Of a stretch of 64,000 nucleotides of DNA, positions 63,136 through 64,000 are shown one piece after another (the stretch's first letter is position 1; every line of letters begins with the position of its first letter). The position numbers and the translations under genes are program-made. The notes beneath the pieces are model-generated. The model worked only from the letters and a program-made list of their open reading frames with translations. It was not told where the DNA came from and ran no database searches. Source of the DNA: Sipunculus nudus. Its lineage: Eukaryota; Annelida; Sipuncula; Golfingiida; Sipunculidae. The stretch covers positions 78,113,056 through 78,177,055 of the forward strand of contig CM049310.1 in the NCBI GenBank assembly GCA_026874595.1, given 5' to 3'.

Positions 63136-63736
63136 ATATGTGTGGCTATATATTTTCTGCCCAACAAGATTTTTTTTTTCATCAATAAACTACATATTCA
63201 TTGAAATGCATTATAAGTGTCTGGTATTTATCAGGCCTGTGAATTGCTAAGGGGTCTTCGATTCAGTTCCATTATCGATTGCTTTTCGATTCGATTCTCG
63301 ATTCTATTATTTTATACCTTCGAAATATTGTCAGAGATGTATATCTACTAAGTTTTCATCCCATATGATGCTATAAGATTACGATTATAATATACCTGAG
63401 AAATTATGCAGACAAAATATTTTAGTCTTCTCACCCATTATTGTGCTAACATCTAATGAAGGATATAAGATGTGCTTCTTCATCATGTAATATCCGTTAA
63501 CTGTTCCTGTGTAAGAGCCAGAGACCAAAAAGGTATGCATGAACATGAAAGAAATACAATAATTGAAATTGTTTATTCAGTGCCCGATTGGATTGTCAAT
63601 TAATGACTTTTTATGTGCGCAATATGGTGTTCTTTGGCCACCTCCCTTCCCACCGGGGGGGTGGGGGGTGAGGCGCAGGGGTGGATAGAGGGTTTAAGAA
63701 AAGGGAGGGGTTGGGGTGTAGCTCAACACCCTAGTC

Positions 63737-63768
63737 CAGGTAAGGGAAGGGGGGGGGGGGGGGGGGGT
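63737..63768. repeat. Poly-G tract
   Basis: A G-rich run of about 30 bases, almost all G. Confidence 0.9.
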
Positions 63769-64000
63769 AGAAATTCCTACTATTGAAACATTCCATAACC
63801 ATCCAGCCGTGACGCGTGGTATGTCCTTGACTGTTAGTCATCTCTGCCACAGTTGGTTGACCTCTGGAGGGGCATGGCCCTGGTCAGGACATTGTGACCG
63901 TCTGACACCAGACCTTGGCCTTGTGCACCACTTTTGGGAATCCTGTACGCCCAGATAACAAATAATCTCCAACCAGTCTCCGTCAGTTCATACGGGTATT

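Larger units (their letters stand above)
62163..64000 (+). other. Intron 1 of the MGDKP gene (continues past window)
   Basis: Contains a (TA)n tract (62531-62569), a ~50-bp tandem pair (63057-63135), a TCGATTC-rich patch (63255-63310) and a poly-G run (63737-63768). The 121-codon ORF at 62839-63204 runs through the tandem pair and lacks splice support; I do not call it. Confidence 0.4.

Noticed and set aside
62839-63204. 121-codon ORF with a repeated GGPCR-KGGGDV block
   Set aside because: The repeat reflects a 50-bp DNA duplication with G runs inside intron 1; no supporting signals.

Overview
The window looks like metazoan nuclear DNA, most likely from a mollusc or another lophotrochozoan. 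It is AT-rich by eye. It has short exons with GT-AG introns, very long introns, many (TA)n, (CT)n and poly-C tracts, and several repeat types familiar from marine invertebrate genomes: CCGTC-rich dispersed repeats, AGGTCAAGGTCA-bearing repeats, tRNA-like SINEs, Helitron-type ends and TIR MITEs. No prokaryotic features, CRISPR array, rRNA or viral genes were seen. The species cannot be fixed from sequence alone.

Gene content is low. The one well-supported gene is the 3' part of a plus-strand gene spanning about 276-28247. Exons at 276-373 (tentative), 2716-2874, 6297-6368, 7905-7953 and 28135-28247 have matching phases and end at a TGA. They encode the charged, coiled-coil-like C-terminal part of a protein I do not recognise. 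Its last intron is 20.2 kb. It holds most of the mobile DNA and a possible 68-bp cassette exon (24505-24572) that would change the C terminus. At the other end, a first coding exon (62147-62162, starting MGDKP) lies behind a well-spaced TATA/Inr core promoter; its gene leaves the window to the right. Two weaker gene starts are a CCAAT/NRF1/TATA-like promoter with an exon at 38780-38958 and a two-exon micro-ORF at 48680-48928. The genes share no recognisable pathway.

Layout. 1-8 kb: coiled-coil exons interleaved with pogo-like MITEs, a 176-bp foldback element, a 1.9-kb element carrying a ~148-bp tandem array, and tRNA-like foldbacks. 8-28 kb: the giant intron, with a SINE pair, a 0.7-kb TIR element, a 4.8-kb element with ~500-bp TIRs built from a repeated 20-bp palindrome, and the 17.4-19.1 kb repeats. 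28-38.6 kb: 3' flank, intergenic DNA and a GGTCAAGG-type repeat. 38.6-51 kb: two candidate gene starts in sparse DNA with minisatellites. 51.3-53.3 kb: a non-autonomous Helitron with 288-bp internal repeats carrying nuclear-receptor half-sites. 53.3-62 kb: simple repeats, a CCCGAT-word repeat and a ~600-bp duplication. 62-64 kb: promoter, exon 1 and intron 1 of the last gene.

The most unusual items are the 4.8-kb palindromic-word TIR element, the Helitron carrying DR1/ERR-type sites, the tRNA-like cores inside foldback elements, and the possible cassette exon that makes the next exon begin with a stop codon.
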